Made by a program: the position numbers and the translations under genes. 64,000 bases of DNA, taken from positions 7,502,001 through 7,566,000 of the forward strand of contig NZ_JACHMY010000001.1 in assembly GCF_014205135.1 (NCBI RefSeq), read 5' to 3'. Of this stretch, positions 53,152 to 61,985 are shown piece by piece. The stretch's first letter is position 1; every line of letters begins with the position of its first letter. The stretch is from Kribbella italica. Its GTDB lineage: Bacteria; Actinomycetota; Actinomycetes; Propionibacteriales; Kribbellaceae. Under the pieces are notes generated by a model. It saw only the letters and a program-made list of their open reading frames with translations. It made no database searches and was not told the DNA's origin.

Positions 53152-53243
53152 TGCGGCTGCTCGTTACCTACTGCGACCGACTGAGTTGTGTCTGTGTCCT
53201 GGCCCCCAGTTGGGGTCACGTCATCACTCAGGGAGGAGGGGTC

Positions 53244-54467
53244 ATGAGACCCCGCATCAACAAGAAGCTCGCTGCCGTGGGCGTTGCGGCGGTAGTCGGC
53301 GTAGCTTCGACGATCGCGCTCACTTCGGGCTCGGCGAACGCCTCGCCGGTCTACGGCTACAACGGCTACTCGATCGGCACCGACGTGCAGGGCGGCATCG
53401 TTGCCAGCGGCCCGCAGGTCAAGTCCGAGATCAGCTGCACCACCGACGCGACCCGCAAGTCGCGCAACGACCTGGCGACCGCGAACGTCAACGACCAGAC
53501 CATCGCCAAGACGGTCACCACGGACACCTTCGCCTTCGCGGAGAAGCGCGGCAACGGCGTGACCTCGACCGCCACCGCGGCCGACATCCGCGTCGGCTCG
53601 CTGCTGCACCTGAAGGGCGCCAAGACCACGACCACCGCGTGGATCAAGAACGGCGTCACGTACTACACCGGCAGCACCACCTTCGCCGACGTGCGGATCG
53701 GCTCCGTGTCGGTCCGGTCGCTGCTCAAGGCCAAGCCGAACACCAAGGTCGCCGTTCCGGGCCTGGGCTACATCGTGCTGAACCGCGTCGGCGGCGTGAA
53801 GACCGACGCCGGCATCTACTCGTACGCGCAGGCCGTCGTGCTGCACGCGACCGTTCGCAACCGCTACATCCCCGAAGGTGTCGACGTCGCGGTCCTCAAG
53901 ACCCGCGCCGAGGTCACCAAGCCGGCCACCGCGCTGGTCATCGGTGACGCGTACGCCACCAAGGCGAACGTCGACAAGCTGGTCAAGTCCGGCCCGACGT
54001 CCTACCAGGCCACCTGCCAGGGCACTGGCGGGCGCACCGACCGCGTCGCGGTCGGCGAGGTGAACATCCCGAAGGTCGCCTACGTCGGCGCCGCGTTCAC
54101 CACCAAGCGGGGCGACATCGGCCCGAACAAGTCGTACGTCGACTTCAGCTCGCACGTCGCGGGCATCAAGGTCGCGAACCTCTCCATCGGCGCCATCGAG
54201 TCCTCGGCGTCCGCGTGGAAGACCAAGGACGGCAAGGTCGGTCTGAACTCGCGCTCGACCATCGCCTCGATCAAGGTCGGCAACAAGGTCTACCCGGTCA
54301 AGACCGGTGAGAACGCCGAGCTGGAGATCCCCGGCATCGCCAAGCTGACCTTCAACCAGGTCCTGCGTCAGAGCCGCTACATCTCCGTCAACGCCCTGGT
54401 GATCGACGTCTACAGCCTGAACACCAAGGTTGTCGTGGGCCACTCGGCCGCCGGTGTGATCGGCTGA
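53244..54467 (+). CDS. secreted choice-of-anchor-P-like protein
   Basis: The 407-residue secreted protein has a signal peptide (ending about NASP, residue 34) followed by repeated beta-rich modules (SLLHLKGAKTTTTAWIKNG, AAFTTKRGDIGPNKSYVDFS, NLSIGAIESSASAWKTKDGKV). It resembles actinobacterial choice-of-anchor-P proteins, whose role is unknown. GGGAGGAGGG precedes the ATG. A long leader of 150 bp with regulatory repeats suggests control. Confidence 0.75.
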   Translation: MRPRINKKLAAVGVAAVVGVASTIALTSGSANASPVYGYNGYSIGTDVQGGIVASGPQVKSEISCTTDATRKSRNDLATANVNDQTIAKTVTTDTFAFAEKRGNGVTSTATAADIRVGSLLHLKGAKTTTTAWIKNGVTYYTGSTTFADVRIGSVSVRSLLKAKPNTKVAVPGLGYIVLNRVGGVKTDAGIYSYAQAVVLHATVRNRYIPEGVDVAVLKTRAEVTKPATALVIGDAYATKANVDKLVKSGPTSYQATCQGTGGRTDRVAVGEVNIPKVAYVGAAFTTKRGDIGPNKSYVDFSSHVAGIKVANLSIGAIESSASAWKTKDGKVGLNSRSTIASIKVGNKVYPVKTGENAELEIPGIAKLTFNQVLRQSRYISVNALVIDVYSLNTKVVVGHSAAGVIG

Positions 54468-54523
54468 TCCAGCCACACACCCTCCCTGACTGAGTCGAAC
54501 CTCACCGATCCAGACAGGCACCG

Positions 54524-54564
54524 GACGGCCCCGGCCGGATCTTCGGATCCGCGCCGGGGCCGTC
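54524..54564 (+). terminator. hairpin terminator after the surface protein
   Basis: Perfect 12-bp arms GACGGCCCCGGC and GCCGGGGCCGTC flank a 17-base loop, followed by TTCTGTG. Confidence 0.75.
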
Positions 54565-54673
54565 TTCTGTGTGCGGTACGCCGGCGAAGGCGCCGAGGTA
54601 TGCCGGTTCAGGCGCCGAGGTGCGTCGGTTCTGGCGTCGCCGTACGCCGTTCAGGCGTGGCGGGACGCCCGGG

Positions 54674-55099
54674 TCAGGCGTCGAGGATCACGGTGACCGG
54701 GCCGTCGTTGGTCAGGTGGACCTGCATGTCCGCGCCGAAGCGGCCTCGCTCGACCTTGGCGCCGAGGGATTCCAGGGCCGCGCAGAACGCGTCGTACAAG
54801 GGCTCGGAGACCGGGCCGGGGGCGGCGGCGCTCCAGGACGGGCGGCGGCCTTTGCGGGTGTGGGCGTACAGGGTGAACTGGCTGATCGCGAGGATCGGGG
54901 CCTGCTCGTCGGCGGCCGACCGTTCGTGGCGCAGGATCCGCAGTGTCCAGATCTTCGCCGCCAGCGCCTTGGCCTTCTCCTCGGTGTCGTCGTGCGTCAC
55001 GCCGAGCAGCACCACCAGACCGGGCTGATCGATCGCGCCGACCATCTCGCCCGCGACCTCGACCGATGCGTCCGTGACTCGTTGCACCACTGCTCTCAT
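54674..55099 (-). CDS. dtd: D-aminoacyl-tRNA deacylase
   Basis: The 141-residue enzyme starts [15 protein letters not shown] and carries SQFTLYAHT and [10 protein letters not shown], the two DTD active-site motifs. It removes D-amino acids, and glycine, from tRNA. ATG at 55099. Confidence 0.95.
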   Translation of the reverse strand: MRAVVQRVTDASVEVAGEMVGAIDQPGLVVLLGVTHDDTEEKAKALAAKIWTLRILRHERSAADEQAPILAISQFTLYAHTRKGRRPSWSAAAPGPVSEPLYDAFCAALESLGAKVERGRFGADMQVHLTNDGPVTVILDA

Positions 55100-55193
55100 G
55101 GATCACAGTCTGCCGTTCCGCAAATTGTCCGGTCCTCGGGGTGATTCACGACCGAATCTCCCGTTCAGTGCCGACATCTGGCACGATTCCTCC

Positions 55194-56024
55194 ATGACGT
55201 CGACGTTGATCACCGTTGCCCCGACCGGTGCCGAGACCGCGAAGGCGGACTGCCCGGCGCTGCCCACCACCCTCGACGAACTGGTCGAGACCGCGAAGCG
55301 CTGCGAGGCGGCCGGGGCCGCGATGATCCACATCCACATCCGGGACGCCGAGCACCGTCCGACGCTCGACCTCGGCCGGCTCACCGAGACCGTCGCCGCG
55401 ATCCGGGAGAACACCGCGCTGATCGTCCAGCTGTCCACCGGTGGCGCGGTCACCGACCCGTTCGAGCACCGGCTGCGCGTCCTGGAGGCGGCACCGGACT
55501 CCTGCTCGCTGACGATGGGCACGGTCAACTTCGGCGACGACGTGTTCATGAACCCGTGGCCGTTCGTCACCGAGCTCTACCAGCTCACGCAGGAGCGGCA
55601 CGTCGTACCGGAGTTCGAGCTGTTCGACCTCGGGCACGTGGCGGCGCTGCACCGGCTGCTCGACAAGTTCGGCCTGCCGTACGGCGGTCGCGTGCACTGC
55701 GACCTGGTGATGGGCGTTCCTGGTGGGATGCCCGGTACGCCGGACGCACTGGTTGCCGCGGTCAACGCACTCCCGCCGGCGGTGACGTCCTGGGCGGCGA
55801 CCGGAGTCGGCCGGACCACGATCCCGGTCGCGCTCGCGGCGCTGTCGAAGGGCGGCCACCTCCGGGTCGGGATGGAGGACACCCTGACCCTGGCGAAGGG
55901 GCAGCCGGTCACGCACAACGCCGAGCTCGTCGAGCGGGCCGCGGCTTTGGCGACCCTGGCTCAGCGGCCGCCGATGTCGCCGGACGCCGCGCGCGACCTG
56001 CTGAACGTCGCCCGCCGGGACTGA
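55194..56024 (+). CDS. beta-keto acid cleavage enzyme (BKACE, DUF849)
   Basis: The 276-residue TIM-barrel enzyme matches the 3-keto-5-aminohexanoate cleavage (BKACE) family: LITVAPTGAETAKADCPALP, EAAGAAMIHIHIRDAEHRPT with the metal-binding His pair, and ELFDLGHVAALHRLLDKFGL. It condenses a beta-keto acid with acetyl-CoA. ATG at 55194 was chosen since the longer frame is antisense to dtd. Its last 64 bp overlap the convergent gene. Confidence 0.9.
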   Translation: MTSTLITVAPTGAETAKADCPALPTTLDELVETAKRCEAAGAAMIHIHIRDAEHRPTLDLGRLTETVAAIRENTALIVQLSTGGAVTDPFEHRLRVLEAAPDSCSLTMGTVNFGDDVFMNPWPFVTELYQLTQERHVVPEFELFDLGHVAALHRLLDKFGLPYGGRVHCDLVMGVPGGMPGTPDALVAAVNALPPAVTSWAATGVGRTTIPVALAALSKGGHLRVGMEDTLTLAKGQPVTHNAELVERAAALATLAQRPPMSPDAARDLLNVARRD

Positions 56025-56419
56025 ACGACCGCCACGATCACGCCGGCCACGATGATCGTTGACTCAAGCAACAACCAGTCGCGCAGGTAGTCACGCGGCA
56101 GCACGGTCGGGTTGACGCCCTTGCCCTGACGGATGAGCAGCGGGATCGCGACGAGGGTCGTGATCCCGACGTACAAGGCTGTGGTGCGGACGGCGCCGAT
56201 CGTGCGGTGGTGGCCGGGACCGATCGACCATCTCGTCAGGAGCCAGCCGGCCGCGACGGTCAGCGGGACGAGCAGGAAGTCATCGACCAGGACGGCGCCG
56301 CCGAGCCAGAGCGGCAGGCGGATCAGGGCGTCGATGCTCAGGCTCTGCAGGAGAAGACGGAGGCCCCAGAGGCCGAGTCCAACGCCGACTGCGGCCATGG
56401 CTACGCGGGCGACTCTCAT
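55961..56419 (-). CDS. small membrane protein next to molybdopterin enzyme
   Basis: The 152-residue protein has four hydrophobic segments (VAMAAVGVGLGLWGLRLL, LWLGGAVLVDDFLLVPLTVAAGWLL, TTALYVGITTLVAIPLLI, LLLESTIIVAGVIVAVV). Its ATG overlaps the stop of the upstream molybdopterin gene, so it is likely a partner membrane subunit. The stop lies within the 3' end of the convergent BKACE gene. Confidence 0.75.
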   Translation of the reverse strand: MRVARVAMAAVGVGLGLWGLRLLLQSLSIDALIRLPLWLGGAVLVDDFLLVPLTVAAGWLLTRWSIGPGHHRTIGAVRTTALYVGITTLVAIPLLIRQGKGVNPTVLPRDYLRDWLLLESTIIVAGVIVAVVQSRRATFSRSRAASGDIGGR

Positions 56420-57717
56420 GCGAGGACCTCCAGACGGTGGACCCACTTGGTCTGCAGGACACCGGGGCGGTTGGGGGCGATGATCCGGGCCGGGAAGCCG
56501 TGGTCGAGATCGAGGTCGGAGCCGTTGAGCTTCAGTGCCAGGAGCGTGAGCGGGTCGGCGGCGAACTGGGGTGGGAGCTCGCTGGTCGCGTAGAAGCCAC
56601 CCTTCTCCATCGACACGACGCGGACCGTCGAGTGGTCGGGGGCGCCGGCCAGCTGGAGGAGATCACGGATCCGGATGCCTTCCCAGCTGGCGCCTTGGCT
56701 CCAGCCCTCGACGCAGGCGATCGGGAGGTCGGACCGGCTCTGCGGCAGGGACCTGAGCTCGGCGAGCGACCAGGAAAGTTGCTGAGGGCCACTGATCGTG
56801 AAACGCCAGTCGTCGCCGACCGGTACGACGCCGGCGTCGTGGGCGGTGCGGTTGACCGGGAGGGACTGCGGGCCGACGTTGGGCTTGCGCGGCGCGAGGA
56901 CGGCGATCGGGCCGAAGGCCGGGACGGACTGGCCGACCGAGGCGATGCCGACCAGGGCTCCGGCGCCGGCGACGGTACGGAAGAGGCCGCGGCGGCTGAG
57001 GCCGGTGATCTCGGCGGGGAGCGAGGTGCGGGCATGCGCCGGCTCGGGTTCGTCGGCGGGCGGTGCGTCTGCGGGTTGCGGTGGGTCCGCGGGCGGTGCG
57101 TCTGTGGGATGCGGTGCGTCCGCGGGCCGGCTCGTGAGCGGTGCGTTTGCCGTGGGTGGCTCGTCGAGTGGCGCGTACGGCGTACGGTCTGCTGCTGTTC
57201 GGCTCCAGTGGGCGCGGATCAGCGGCAGCTTGACGGCGAGGTGCACGAGCAGGGCGCCGATGATGATCCAGGCGAGGGCGTAGTGCGTTTCCTTGAAGGG
57301 GAACGGCCACGGATACCACTGCAGGGTGTTGACGAAGCCGATGAACAGTTCGAGCGCCAGCGCGGAGACGAGCACCAGGATGGAGAGGCGTTCGAGCAGG
57401 GTGGCGAGCGCGGCGCGGCTCGGCGGCCACGGGGGCTTCTCGAAGAGCTTCGGGTAGACGGTCCAGAGCTTTGCCAGCAGCAACGGAATCGCCATGGTGC
57501 CGCTGAGCACGTGCAGGCCCTGCGTCACGCGGTACAGGGACGCCGGGCGCGCGGGGATGTGCAGCCAGCCGGGCGTCGCCTGCTGGAAGTGGCTGAACAG
57601 ACCGGTCAGGAAGCAGACGAAGATGGCGACCGCCAGCCAGCGGCCGATCACGGTCGCGACCCGGGGGTGGTGCAGCGCGGACCTGAACGCCGGCTGCGGA
57701 GGGCTCGGGAGCTTCAT
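56416..57717 (-). CDS. cytochrome b-like / molybdopterin oxidoreductase fusion
   Basis: The 433-residue protein has four N-terminal helices of cytochrome-b type with His residues near helix ends (GLHVLSG, ETHYALAW, LLVHLAV), a Pro/Ala/Asp repeat linker (186-230, units like ADAPP), a twin-Arg-like SRRGLFRTVAG segment and a sulfite-oxidase-fold domain with the cofactor Cys in LPIACVEGWS (C335). It would move electrons between a substrate outside and heme or quinone. It differs from the enzyme at 7.4 kb in its heme-type anchor. Confidence 0.85.
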   Translation of the reverse strand: MKLPSPPQPAFRSALHHPRVATVIGRWLAVAIFVCFLTGLFSHFQQATPGWLHIPARPASLYRVTQGLHVLSGTMAIPLLLAKLWTVYPKLFEKPPWPPSRAALATLLERLSILVLVSALALELFIGFVNTLQWYPWPFPFKETHYALAWIIIGALLVHLAVKLPLIRAHWSRTAADRTPYAPLDEPPTANAPLTSRPADAPHPTDAPPADPPQPADAPPADEPEPAHARTSLPAEITGLSRRGLFRTVAGAGALVGIASVGQSVPAFGPIAVLAPRKPNVGPQSLPVNRTAHDAGVVPVGDDWRFTISGPQQLSWSLAELRSLPQSRSDLPIACVEGWSQGASWEGIRIRDLLQLAGAPDHSTVRVVSMEKGGFYATSELPPQFAADPLTLLALKLNGSDLDLDHGFPARIIAPNRPGVLQTKWVHRLEVLA

Positions 57718-58072
57718 TTCTCCATCAGAACGCCTCGCGGACCGCTCGGCGGGGTGACTGCGGTTACCGCCCGCGAACGACCTGCCGACCGGCTTACGGG
57801 TCGGGGACGGATCGGGTCCGGGGCTGGCGGGCCGCGTCCGGATTGTTGTCGGATTGCAGGTTTTGCCGGGTCGCGAGGGGCGAAGTTGCGTGTAAGGGTG
57901 GTTGGTCGCGCGGGCCGGTCAGCCGGTCCGGACAGGCCTTCGGGAGTGGGATCCGGTAGGCCTGTGGATACGTCGGAACGGGTGGCACCGATTCGGCTTA
58001 ACCTGAGAGTGGTCCAGTTCAGGGGCCGTCGGAGATCTTGGTCGAGGGCGTAGGCAGGAGAGGGGAAGGTCA
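57718..58072. other. 355-bp divergent intergenic region
   Basis: No gene is seen. It holds promoters of the molybdopterin operon (minus) and the 58073 gene (plus). Small marks are the direct repeat CGGATTGT..CGGATTGC near 57838-57858 and an inverted pair CCGGTCAG/CCGGTCCG near 57920. The ribosome-binding site of the plus gene (AGGAGAGGGGAAGG) is at the right end. Confidence 0.5.
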
Positions 58073-58636
58073 GTGAAGACGCAGTTGCGGTCGCCGGACG
58101 AGGACGTCCGTGCGATGGCCGACCTCGCGGAAGTGGGCGACTGGAGCCGGCTGTGGGGGCCGCCCCAGACCGGGCCCGCCGGGATCCGTGCGCTGGTCGC
58201 GCGCGTGGTCGCCGCGACCGGCTGGCAGCCCTGGGCGCCCGGCGACATCGACCCGGCCGAGTACGCGTGGGGTCTGGTCACGCCGCGTGAGACGGTCATG
58301 CTCGCGCTGCCGGACGCCGTCCTGCCGGAGAGCCCGCGGGGCACCTGGTCGGCGTACAACATCGGCGCGGACGAGGTGGCCGACGCGGAGGACCTGATCG
58401 ACGACCACTGGCCCGACCAGCTCGCGCTGGCACGGCAGCACTGGGGCGACCCGGTGTTCGTCGGGCCGGGCAACGACCCACGGATCCCCGGCGAGTGGCG
58501 GGAACGGCGGCGGCACCTCGCGGTGTGGCTGCGGCCCGGCGCGGAGATCCACCTGTACGCCACCCGGCTGCTGCCGGGTGAGGCGAATCCGACGGCCGGC
58601 TTCGCGTACTCCGTCTATGCGAGCGAGGTGGCGTGA
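58073..58636 (+). CDS. uncharacterised protein, 187 residues
   Basis: The soluble acidic protein reads MADLAEVGDWSRLWGPP, TPRETVMLALPDAVLPESP and FAYSVYASEVA. I do not know the family. AGGAGAGGGGAAGG lies before the GTG start. Its TGA overlaps the ATG of the giant acidic gene by one base (TGATG), so the two are co-translated and probably work together. Confidence 0.7.
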   Translation: MKTQLRSPDEDVRAMADLAEVGDWSRLWGPPQTGPAGIRALVARVVAATGWQPWAPGDIDPAEYAWGLVTPRETVMLALPDAVLPESPRGTWSAYNIGADEVADAEDLIDDHWPDQLALARQHWGDPVFVGPGNDPRIPGEWRERRRHLAVWLRPGAEIHLYATRLLPGEANPTAGFAYSVYASEVA

Positions 58637-60789
58637 TGGCGCAGCCCCAGTCGATCGAGGAAGAACTGCTCGACAGCCTGTACCGCGGGTTCAAGCGGGC
58701 CGCGCAGGGCGTGCGGGCGACGTACCGCGGGCTGCGGCGGTTGCTGCGGCGCGGTCGTTCGCGCCGTCCCGCGGGGGCGCCGGCGATGGCCGGGCCGGGG
58801 CAGGACAACACCTTCCCGCCGAACGACGGTCCTTCCGTTGACGACCGTCAGCTCCAGGAGCAGGAGCGCAACCTCGACTTCAAGGAACGCCGGGCGATGA
58901 CCGAGGCGGTCGTCGAGTACATGCGCAACAACCCCGAGGCCAGGTCGCAGCTGCAGAACCTGAGCCAGCACCAGCAGCGGATGCTGCTGCTCGGTCTGGT
59001 CGAGCGTGCCATGAACGACGAGGAGCTCGCCCGCGACGACGCCGACGACCGTCTCGAGCGGGAGCAAGGGGCCGACGGCCGGGACCCGCTCGACCTGGAC
59101 GGCAACCGCGTGCTCGACACCCGCGACCGGGAGCTCGAGGACCAGGACGTGGACCGGCTGAGCGACCGCGACGGCGATCGGGTTCCCGACAACCTGGAGC
59201 GTGACCGCGAGGACGACCAGCGCGAGCGGGGCGAGGACGAGGAGCGCGAGACCGAGCAGAGCGCCGAGGAGCGGGAGCGCGAAGCGGACGACCGCGAGGA
59301 GACTCGCGAGGCCGAGGCGCAGGAACAGGACCGCGAGCGCGAACGCCGCGAGGGGGCGGACGGCCCTGACGTCCTTCCTGCGGCGGCGGCCGGCGCGGTG
59401 GCTGCCGAGGGGCTTGACGGCCAGGACCAGCCGGAAGCCGAAGGTCCGGAGGTGGACCAGGCCGCGGTTGACGCTGAGCGTGACGGCCAAGAGGTGGACC
59501 AGGCGGCGGTTGATGCTGAGCGTGATGGTCCGGAGGTGGACCAGGCCACGGTTGACGCTGAGCGTGATGGGCAGGAGGTGGATCAGCCTGCTGTTGACGC
59601 ACAGGCTGATGGTCCGGAGGCCGAGCAGGGTCAGCCTGAGGTCGACGAGCAGGCGGACCGGGATGAGGTCGACCGGGCTGAGGGTGATCCTCAGGTGGGG
59701 CAGGGCGAGGTCGCGCGGGACGACGTAGAGGTCGATCGGGAGCAGCCTGCGGCTGAGCAGGATCAGGCCGACCGAGACTTGCAGGAAGTCGAGCAGGCTG
59801 AGCCGGCGGTTGACCAGCAGGCCGCAGATCGCGACCAGCCGGAGGTGGCCGAGCCCGACAGGGATCAGGCTGAGCTCGACCGTGACCAGCAGGCTGATAC
59901 CGAGCGGGACGCGCAGGAGGTCGACCAAGCCGACCAGCAGCTCGACCCGCAGGAGATCGACCAGGCCGAGCCGGACCGGGATCCGCAGGAGGTCGACCAG
60001 GCTCAGCCGGTCGTCGACGAGCAGGCTGACCGGGATCAGGTCGATCGGGCTGAGGGCGATCCGCAGGTGGGGGACAGCGAGGTCGCGCGCGACGACGTAC
60101 AGGTTGATCGCGAGCAGCCCGAGGTGGAACAAGCCGGTCTGGACGAGCGCGAGCAGCCCGAGGTGGAACAAGCCGGTCTGGACGAGCGCGAGCAGCCTGA
60201 GGTGGAACAGCCCGAGCCGGAACGCGACGGGCCCGAGCAGGATCAGCCCGAGCGCGACCAAGTCGAGCAGGACCAGCCTGGCCGGGAGCAGGTCGAGCAG
60301 GATCAGGCCGGCCGGGATCAGCAGGTGGAGCGGGAGCAGGCTGAGGTCGATCGGAACGACCCTGCGGTCGACGGGCCTGAGCGTGACCAGCAAGGGCAGG
60401 ACCGCCAGGGGCCTGAGGCTGAGCAGAACCAGCAGGACCCACAGGTGGAGACCTCAGCCATGCCGACCGGTGGTGACCTGCGTGCCGAGGCTCAGGCGCG
60501 TGAGGCCCAGAAGCCTTCAGGTCCGCTGGAGGCCCGGTTGGACGACGATCGGAATCGCGAGGAAGCCCTGAAGAACGGCGAGCGTGGTCAGGGGCAGCAG
60601 GGGTACAGCCAGCCGATGTCCGACACCGAGAAGGCCAAGCTCGACTCACTCGCCCGCGATGGCGTCACCGGCCCCGCCGAACGCCGCCCCGACCGCCAGC
60701 TCGAACCAGCCGGCCAAGCCGGTCGAACTCCTGGCGCCCAGCACCAGCGCGACACCCAACCGACCCAGGACCCCGAACGGACCCGCTGA
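58636..60789 (+). CDS. very acidic repeat protein, 717 residues
   Basis: Residues 1-110 look structured: a basic helix LYRGFKRAAQGVRATYRGLRRLLRRGR, then RRAMTEAVVEYMRNNPEAR. From about 115 the sequence is almost all D, E, Q, R, V and A. DLDGNRVLDTRD (153) and DRDGDRVPDNLERD (177) look like calcium-binding type-3 repeats. Then come four 14-residue EVDQAAVDAERDGQ units (272-327), a 36-residue block (from 336) duplicated 124 residues later, and three 13-residue REQPEVEQAGLDE units. The C-terminus is Gln-rich. There is no signal or membrane segment. It resembles disordered scaffold or stress proteins; the function is unknown. Confidence 0.75.
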   Translation: MAQPQSIEEELLDSLYRGFKRAAQGVRATYRGLRRLLRRGRSRRPAGAPAMAGPGQDNTFPPNDGPSVDDRQLQEQERNLDFKERRAMTEAVVEYMRNNPEARSQLQNLSQHQQRMLLLGLVERAMNDEELARDDADDRLEREQGADGRDPLDLDGNRVLDTRDRELEDQDVDRLSDRDGDRVPDNLERDREDDQRERGEDEERETEQSAEEREREADDREETREAEAQEQDRERERREGADGPDVLPAAAAGAVAAEGLDGQDQPEAEGPEVDQAAVDAERDGQEVDQAAVDAERDGPEVDQATVDAERDGQEVDQPAVDAQADGPEAEQGQPEVDEQADRDEVDRAEGDPQVGQGEVARDDVEVDREQPAAEQDQADRDLQEVEQAEPAVDQQAADRDQPEVAEPDRDQAELDRDQQADTERDAQEVDQADQQLDPQEIDQAEPDRDPQEVDQAQPVVDEQADRDQVDRAEGDPQVGDSEVARDDVQVDREQPEVEQAGLDEREQPEVEQAGLDEREQPEVEQPEPERDGPEQDQPERDQVEQDQPGREQVEQDQAGRDQQVEREQAEVDRNDPAVDGPERDQQGQDRQGPEAEQNQQDPQVETSAMPTGGDLRAEAQAREAQKPSGPLEARLDDDRNREEALKNGERGQGQQGYSQPMSDTEKAKLDSLARDGVTGPAERRPDRQLEPAGQAGRTPGAQHQRDTQPTQDPERTR
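59449..59616 (+). repeat. coding 42-bp repeat, four copies
   Basis: Four in-frame 42-bp units encode EVDQAAVDAERDGQ-type blocks. Other coding repeats in the same gene are a 108-bp block at 59641 copied at 60013 and three 39-bp units near 60111-60230. Confidence 0.85.
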
Positions 60790-60808
60790 CCCTCGTCACC
60801 GACCGGAG

Positions 60809-60950
60809 ACCGTGAACCCCCGCCGGGGACTGTGAACACCGGCCGGGGCTGCGAACACCCGGCCGGGGGCCGTGAGCACCCGGCCCGGGGCCGCGAGCAG
60901 CCGGCTGGGGTCCGTGAACACCCGGCCGGGGGTGCGAACTCCCGGGGCCG
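60809..60950. repeat. 20-22 bp palindrome-cored tandem repeat, seven copies
   Basis: Seven units follow the acidic gene's stop, each of the type CCGTGAACACCCGGCCGGGG. The CCCGGCCGGG core is self-complementary, so each unit can form a small hairpin. They lie between the convergent acidic and DsrE-like genes and may act as a terminator array. Confidence 0.8.
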
Positions 60951-60955
60951 GATGG

Positions 60956-61318
60956 TCAGTAGACGATCGCCTGGGCGTTGTCCGTGAGGATCTCCTCGGT
61001 GAACGCCGGCGCACCCGCGATCCGCGTGCTGGGCAGCAGGTCCGACTTGGCGAGATCTCGGCGCTTGGCGCACTGGGTGCAGACAGTGAGAGTCCCCCCG
61101 GCCAGTACCGCCGCCAGTAGATCCCCCAAGGGCGCCGCATGCGGCAGTTCGAACGCCTCCGCGCGCCCAGGCACGGCGAACCAGACGGCTTCGCCGGTGA
61201 GCCACAAAGAGACCGTGGCTCCCGAGGCAACGGCGGTCGCGGCGACCGTGAAGGCCTGGTTGGCGCGTTCGGGCTCATCGGCGCCTGCGGTCAGCTTGAT
61301 CACCAGCGTGCGAGACAT
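60956..61318 (-). CDS. DsrE family protein
   Basis: The 120-residue protein starts MSRTLVIKLTAGADEPERANQAFTVAATA and has VSLWLTGEAVWFAVPG and GGTLTVCTQCAKRRDL, matching DsrE/peroxiredoxin-like small sulfur-relay proteins. The CTQC pair may be the active site. ATG at 61318 was chosen over the longer frame. Confidence 0.82.
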   Translation of the reverse strand: MSRTLVIKLTAGADEPERANQAFTVAATAVASGATVSLWLTGEAVWFAVPGRAEAFELPHAAPLGDLLAAVLAGGTLTVCTQCAKRRDLAKSDLLPSTRIAGAPAFTEEILTDNAQAIVY

Positions 61319-61367
61319 CACGCCACCGTAGCCGAGGGTCCGGCGGGCATCCCCTAGACTGGCGAAC

Positions 61368-61475
61368 GTGCTACATGTCATCTTCACGACCCTGCTGGTC
61401 CTGGTCAGTGTGTTCATGGCCTGGTTCTCGGCGTTCGTCGTCTACCGGCTGTACCGCGGCCGCAGCGCGAACTGA
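61368..61475 (+). CDS. 35-residue single-helix membrane peptide
   Basis: A short frame reads LHVIFTTLLVLVSVFMAWF then SAFVVYRLYRGRSAN. One hydrophobic helix (4-28) is followed by a basic tail, fitting a type of small membrane protein with the positive end in the cytoplasm. TAGACT at 61355 lies seven bases before the GTG, suggesting a leaderless message. The nitrobindin-like gene follows after 15 bp. Confidence 0.6.
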   Translation: MLHVIFTTLLVLVSVFMAWFSAFVVYRLYRGRSAN

Positions 61476-61490
61476 CGCGCGGACCGACCG

Positions 61491-61985
61491 ATGGCCTTCG
61501 AGATTCCGCAGGACCTGCACCCCGACCTGATGCCGCTCGCCTGGCTGCTCGGCCGGTGGGAGGGCCGCGGGCACGGCGACTACCCGACGATCGAGAAGTT
61601 CGAGTTCGGGCAGCAGGTCGACTTCAGCCACAACGGCAAGCCGTACCTGCACTACGTCAGCCAGACCTACGTGGTCGGTGAGGACGGCACCAAGCAGCGC
61701 CCGCTGGCCGTGGAGACCGGCTTTTGGCGGCCCAAGCCGGACAACAAGCTCGAGGTCGTGCTGGCGCACCCGACCGGGTTCGCCGAGATCTGGTACGGCG
61801 AGATCGAGGGCGCCAAGGTCGAGATGCGGACCGACGTGATCGCCCGCACGGCCACCGCCAAGGAGGTCGCCGCCGGCCACCGCCTCTACGGCCTGGTCAA
61901 GGGCGAGCTGCTCTGGGCCTACGACATGGCCGCGGAAGGCCAACCGCTGCAGCCCCACCTCTGGGCCACCCTCGTCCGGGTGTAG
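61491..61985 (+). CDS. nitrobindin-like FABP family protein (DUF1794)
   Basis: The 164-residue beta-barrel protein has WLLGRWEGRGHGDYPTIEKFEFGQQ, the nitrobindin GxWxGxGxGxYPTI motif, and ends HLWATLVRV. Relatives bind heme and scavenge peroxynitrite. The TAG stop coincides with the terminal TAG of fold-back copy B. Confidence 0.9.
   Translation: MAFEIPQDLHPDLMPLAWLLGRWEGRGHGDYPTIEKFEFGQQVDFSHNGKPYLHYVSQTYVVGEDGTKQRPLAVETGFWRPKPDNKLEVVLAHPTGFAEIWYGEIEGAKVEMRTDVIARTATAKEVAAGHRLYGLVKGELLWAYDMAAEGQPLQPHLWATLVRV

Noticed and set aside
58615-60393. 592-residue leucine-rich minus-strand frame resembling a membrane protein
   Set aside because: It is the mirror of GAG/GAC-rich codons of the acidic gene; the leucine and aspartate runs follow from that composition.
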